Assembly (NCBI GenBank): GCA_964345925.1
Contig: CAYFSP010000036.1
Coordinates: forward strand, 1-17,248
DNA length: 17,248 bases
Reading direction: 5' to 3'
Origin: Miniphocaeibacter sp964345925
GTDB taxonomy: Bacteria; Bacillota; Clostridia; Tissierellales; Peptoniphilaceae
Part shown: positions 14,569-17,248 of the stretch, one piece after another
How positions within the stretch are numbered: position 1 is the first letter of the stretch
Layout: the number at the start of each line of letters is the position of its first letter
Translations under genes and position numbers: made by a program
The notes under the pieces: generated by a model
What the model was told of the DNA's origin: nothing
Seen by the model: only the letters and a program-made list of their open reading frames with translations
Database searches by the model: none

Positions 14569-15125
14569 ATGAATATGGAAGAAAAGATGTTAAATGGATT
14601 GCCCTATATTGCCAATGATGAAGAATTGAGAAAAAAACATAATTATGCTCAAAGAAAAACTTTTGAGTTTAATATGTCACTTCCTCATGACAAAATATTT
14701 AGAGAAAATATAATAAGGACTCTATTTAAAAAAGTGGGAGATAATTGTAATATAACTCCACCTTTTAATTGTGATTACGGTTGTAATATTACAATTGGAA
14801 AAAATTTCTATTCAAATTTTAACTTGACTGTATTAGATGTAGCAGAGGTTATTATTGGAGATAATGTAATGTTTGGGCCAAATGTTGGAATCTATACAGC
14901 GGGACATCCAATACATTATGATATGCGAAATAAAGGATATGAATATGGAATAAGAATTGAAATAGGAAATAGTGTTTGGTTTGGTGGTAATGTAGTAGTT
15001 AACCCTGGAATAAGAATTGGAGACAATGTAGTAGTTGGTTCTGGATCGGTTATAACTAAAGATATTCCAGATAATGTAATAGTAGCTGGAAATCCAGCAA
15101 GGATTATAAGGGAAATAACAGAAGA
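14569..15125 (+). CDS. Maltose/galactoside-type sugar O-acetyltransferase, cut by gap near its C-terminus
   Basis: 185 residues of a left-handed beta-helix O-acetyltransferase (Maa/LacA/NodL type), which transfers acetyl from acetyl-CoA to a sugar hydroxyl. The N-terminal helical cap (EEKMLNGLPYIANDEELRKKHNYAQ) is typical. Hexapeptide repeats cover about 60-180: NCNITIGKNF, EVIIGDNVMFGPNVGIYTAGHP (catalytic His113), VWFGGNVVVNPGIRIGDNVVVGSGS and AGNPARIIREITE. Family members end within about 5-20 residues of this point, so little is missing. RBS AGGTGG (14556-14561) overlaps the end of the preceding gene, giving translational coupling to the VanZ-RDD gene. The acceptor is unknown; maltose, galactosides or wall sugars are all possible. 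Confidence 0.88.
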
Positions 15126-15225
15126 NNNNNNNNNNNNNNNNNNNNNNNNNNNNNNNNNNNNNNNNNNNNNNNNNNNNNNNNNNNNNNNNNNNNNNNNNNN
15201 NNNNNNNNNNNNNNNNNNNNNNNNN
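15126..15225. other. Assembly gap, 100 N
   Basis: Exactly 100 N, so true length is unknown. It removes the 3' end of the O-acetyltransferase and the 5' end of the methyltransferase; the genes may not be neighbours in reality. Confidence 0.98.
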
Positions 15226-15797
15226 CACCTATTTATCCTGTTATAGCTGATGATATTATTGAAAATACAGGAATTATGAGCGGTGAATTTTTAGAGATTG
15301 GATGTGGTGGAGGCCACCTTGGACTACAAATATTAAAGAATACGAATATGACAGGATATCTAATGGATATGAATCCAAAGGCTGTTGAATTAGCAGCTGG
15401 AAGAATTAAAGAGAAGGGATTTTCAATTAGAGCAAAGGCATTAGTTCAAGATGTACATAGTTTGGAATTTTCCGATAATTCTATGGATTTAGTATTAAGC
15501 AGAGGGTCTATGGGTTTTTGGCAAGATATAGAAAAGGCATTTATGGAAATTTGGAGAGTTTTAAAAGTAGGTGGAAAAACATATATAGGAGGAGGTTTAG
15601 GAAATTTAGAAACACAGAAGATAATAAGGGAAAAAATGAAAGATATAGATAAAGATTGGCCTAATTCCGTAAAGAGAAATCAAAATCTAATTTCAAATGA
15701 GGAATTCAAGAGTATATTTGGAAAATTGGGATATAAATATGAAATTAAGGATACATTGGAGAGTGGAAGGTGGATAATATTAGAAAAAACAGATTAG
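15226..15797 (+). CDS. Class I SAM-dependent methyltransferase, 5' end lost in gap
   Basis: The frame is open from the gap edge (PIYPVIADDIIENTGIMSG..), so the start is missing; the Met at 15276 is internal because conserved sequence precedes it. Motif I, the SAM loop, is FLEIGCGGGHLGLQ (about 15285-15326), followed by the acidic loop YLMDMNPKAVELA and DVHSLEFSDNSMDLVLSRGSMGFW (motif II region), then VGGKTYIGGGLG. This is a UbiE/Methyltransf_11-type fold. It overlaps the following permease-type ORF by 28 bases, so the two were probably one operon. Methyltransferases of this sort next to FecCD permeases occur in metal or siderophore uptake loci, but the substrate here is unknown. Confidence 0.85.
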
Positions 15798-16633
15798 AAA
15801 ATAATTTGTTGAAAGGTAAATGGAAAGAAAATTGGAAATATATAGTCTTATTTATTATTCCAATATTATTGTTTTTTATATCATTTACAGTTGGACAGTA
15901 TTCTATCTCTATTAAAGATTTAGTGAAAACATTTTACTACCATTTTACAGATCCTAGTAGAATTATTGATGCTAATATGGAAACTGTACTTTTTAATGTA
16001 AGGCTACCAAAGGTTATTGCTGTTTTATTAGTAGGTGGAGGTTCTATTGTAAAAAATGAAAATGGAAAAATCACAGTAGGCCCTGAAAGTGTCGGTTATG
16101 AAATAACAAAAAAAGCTTTAGTATTCGGTGGTGATACTATAACTGCAACTGATATAGCTGTTAAATTCGGTTTAGTGGATTTAGGGGATAGGAGCAAAAC
16201 CGATTCAATAGATGAGGATTTAGCAAAAAAAGCATTTGAAGTAATGAAAGAAATGGTAGAAGATAGTTTAGACAATATGAAATTATCAAATGAAGATGTA
16301 AATGTAATATTAGTAGGTGGTGGTTCAGTAATATTACCAGAAAAACTAGAAGGAGCATCTTCAGTTAACAAGCCGAATTATTTTTCAGCAGCAAATGCAA
16401 TAGGTGCAGGTATATCAAAAGTTAGTGGAGTTTATGATAAACTTGTAGATTATGATAAAATCTCTAGAGAAGAGGCGTTGGAATTAGCAAAGAAAGAGGC
16501 TATAGAAAATTCAGTAAAAGCAGGTGCAATAAGAGAAACAGTTGTTATTGTAGATATTGAAGAGACGACTTTAGCATACCATTCTGGAAATACTGTAAGG
16601 ATAAAAATAAAGGCAGCAGGAGATTTTAAATAG
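15770..16633 (+). CDS. Chimeric ORF: FecCD permease N-terminus joined to hydantoinase/oxoprolinase C-terminus
   Basis: A 287-residue frame made of two unrelated families. Residues 1-88 are the start of an FecCD-type ABC permease (iron/siderophore/cobalamin import): a basic leader, one hydrophobic segment (24-42), GQYSISIKDL, and the FecCD block VLFNVRLPKVIAVLLVG (73-89). In intact permeases another 240 membrane residues follow. Instead, from about residue 90 it reads GGSIVKNENGKITVGPESVGYE.. FGGDTITATDIAVKFGL.. NVILVGGGSVILPEKLEGAS.. NAIGAGISKVSG, the C-terminal third of a hydantoinase/oxoprolinase (HyuA-type, ATP-dependent lactamase, about 520-690 aa). The junction falls in GTAGGTGGAGG (16031-16041), codons for V-G-G-G in both families. 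GTG start, RBS GGAGAG (15758-15763). Neither half should be functional. A deletion or an assembly misjoin are both possible. Confidence 0.85.
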   Translation: MDNIRKNRLENNLLKGKWKENWKYIVLFIIPILLFFISFTVGQYSISIKDLVKTFYYHFTDPSRIIDANMETVLFNVRLPKVIAVLLVGGGSIVKNENGKITVGPESVGYEITKKALVFGGDTITATDIAVKFGLVDLGDRSKTDSIDEDLAKKAFEVMKEMVEDSLDNMKLSNEDVNVILVGGGSVILPEKLEGASSVNKPNYFSAANAIGAGISKVSGVYDKLVDYDKISREEALELAKKEAIENSVKAGAIRETVVIVDIEETTLAYHSGNTVRIKIKAAGDFK

Positions 16634-16642
16634 AAAAAATTT

Positions 16643-16673
16643 AAGTAGGCATATTTAATATGTCTACTTTTTT
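16643..16673 (+). terminator. Rho-independent terminator
   Basis: A 12-bp stem (16643-16654 with 16658-16669, one G-T pair), loop TTA, then TTTTTT ending at 16673. It sits 9 bases after the stop of the chimeric ORF. Confidence 0.8.
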
Positions 16674-16695
16674 AATATAATAACAATGGTTTAAA

Positions 16696-16724
16696 ATACC
16701 TTTTAGGGGTATTAAATATATAAT
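16696..16724 (+). promoter_or_regulatory. dsrE promoter with CsoR/CstR-like operator
   Basis: TATAAT (16719-16724) is the -10, 19 bases before ATG. The -35 position is occupied by ATACCTTTTAGGGGTAT (16696-16712), an imperfect inverted repeat with ATACC/GGTAT arms. It resembles operators of the CsoR family, ATACCCC-TA-GGGGTAT type, which includes the persulfide sensor CstR. Regulator identity is inferred from the sulfur-relay gene downstream. Confidence 0.45.
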
Positions 16725-16743
16725 GAAATTTTAGGAGGAAATT

Positions 16744-17115
16744 ATGCACAATATAGATTTAGTAGTTACTTTAACGGCTCATGAAAGGGATTCTAATAAT
16801 GTTACAATAGCATTTACAATGGGAATGACGGCAGCAAAAAAAGGATATGATGTAGAATTACTATTACTTTCCGATGCAGTACATTTAGCATCTAAGGGAT
16901 ACGGAGACAAAATAGATATAGGTGAACCTTTTAAACCAGTTAAGGAATTATTGCCAGAGTTTTTAGAAGCAGGAGGAAAATTAAAAGTATGTTCTGCTTG
17001 TATGAAACATAATGGGGTTTCAGAGGATAATTTAGTAGAAGGTGCAGAGGTTATTAATGCAGATTATGTTGTAGATGCAATAATGGAAGGTAAAAAATCA
17101 TTACAATTAAATTAG
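16744..17115 (+). CDS. DsrE-family sulfur-relay protein
   Basis: A 123-residue DsrE/DsrF-like protein. This family carries persulfide sulfur on a conserved cysteine in sulfur-relay chains. Family features: VVTLTAHERDSNNVTIAFTMGMTAAKKGYDVELLLLSDAVHLAS (about 7-50, alpha/beta Rossmann-like core), GEPFKPVKELLPEFLEAGGKL, and the cysteine motif VCSACMKHNGV (82-92; Cys83 and Cys86, the second being the usual sulfur carrier). The C-terminus EGAEVINADYVVDAIMEG is typical. RBS AGGAGG (16733-16738) is 5 bases before ATG. The gene is monocistronic, with its own operator-like promoter and terminator, and is not linked to dsr genes here. A role in detoxification or relay of sulfane sulfur is likely, not shown. 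Confidence 0.85.
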   Translation: MHNIDLVVTLTAHERDSNNVTIAFTMGMTAAKKGYDVELLLLSDAVHLASKGYGDKIDIGEPFKPVKELLPEFLEAGGKLKVCSACMKHNGVSEDNLVEGAEVINADYVVDAIMEGKKSLQLN

Positions 17116-17122
17116 AAATAAC

Positions 17123-17154
17123 AAAAATCTAGTGAGATAATCACTAGATTTTTC
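17123..17154. terminator. Rho-independent terminator of dsrE
   Basis: A 13-bp stem (17123-17135 with 17141-17153) and loop GATAA, ending in TTTTT; the A-run on the 5' arm makes it bidirectional. Confidence 0.82.
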
Positions 17155-17248
17155 TGTTTAAACTATAATTTTTTATACTCTTGTCTTTTTAATATGGAAT
17201 GGCAACTCTTTTTTAGACAGTTTTATACCGAACAGAAATAACTATGCA
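17155..17248. other. Window end, no supported gene
   Basis: 94 AT-rich bases. Short open stretches exist on both strands (a 22-codon minus-strand stretch between stops, and a plus-strand stretch running off the end), but none has an RBS or recognisable protein, and the window end prevents a call. Confidence 0.5.

Noticed and set aside
16096..16371. Two overlapping minus-strand frames opposite the hydantoinase part
   Set aside because: They are low-complexity Leu/Ser/His-rich translations antisense to a recognised protein domain.

Overview
The window is low-GC DNA from what looks like an anaerobic Gram-positive bacterium (Bacillota, Clostridia/Tissierellia-like; I cannot name a genus). The clues are the AT-rich base composition, strong AAGGAGG-type ribosome binding sites, several TTG/GTG starts, lipoprotein signal peptides, clostridial-style cell-wall-binding (CWB2) repeats, a split glycine decarboxylase (GcvPA/GcvPB) and short, tight rho-independent terminators. 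It is a draft scaffold: two runs of exactly 100 N (5214-5313 and 15126-15225) are gaps of unknown true size, and each interrupts genes.

Layout. 1-381: 3' end of a D-Ala-D-Ala carboxypeptidase. 464-1036 (minus): manganese exporter MntP, with its own promoter overlapped by a palindrome. 1190-4636: three envelope-type or lipid-type genes, each with its own promoter and terminator: a lipoprotein with CWB2 repeats and a NodB polysaccharide deacetylase domain, a small unknown lipoprotein, and a patatin-like lipase. 4754-5213: an AAA ATPase broken by a -1 frameshift and then by the first gap. 5314-5696 (minus): a GNAT acetyltransferase cut by the same gap. 5900-7180: an isolated dihydroorotase (pyrC).

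7203-11663 is the metabolic core: a 271-base leader (candidate cre site, competing hairpins and a peptide-sized remnant resembling a histidine-kinase G2 box), then gcvPA, gcvPB and a COG3199/AcoX-type ATP-NAD kinase-like gene. The P-protein halves decarboxylate glycine with lipoyl-H protein; the H, T and L proteins are not in the window. Convergent to this is a biotin unit on the minus strand, bioY-birA, preceded by a near-consensus promoter inside repeated ATTGTAC elements, which may be BirA operators.

13424-15125: a VanZ-RDD membrane protein and a maltose/galactoside-type O-acetyltransferase. After the second gap come a SAM methyltransferase (5' end lost) and an overlapping ORF that is a striking chimera: the N-terminus of an FecCD metal/siderophore ABC permease joined in frame to the C-terminal third of a hydantoinase/oxoprolinase at a GGTGGAGG junction. 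The window ends with a DsrE-family sulfur-relay protein behind a CsoR/CstR-like operator.

I see no CRISPR array, tRNA, rRNA, IS element, phage or recognised defence system. The items most worth a second look are the permease-hydantoinase chimera, the DsrE operator, the gcv leader and the bioY control region.
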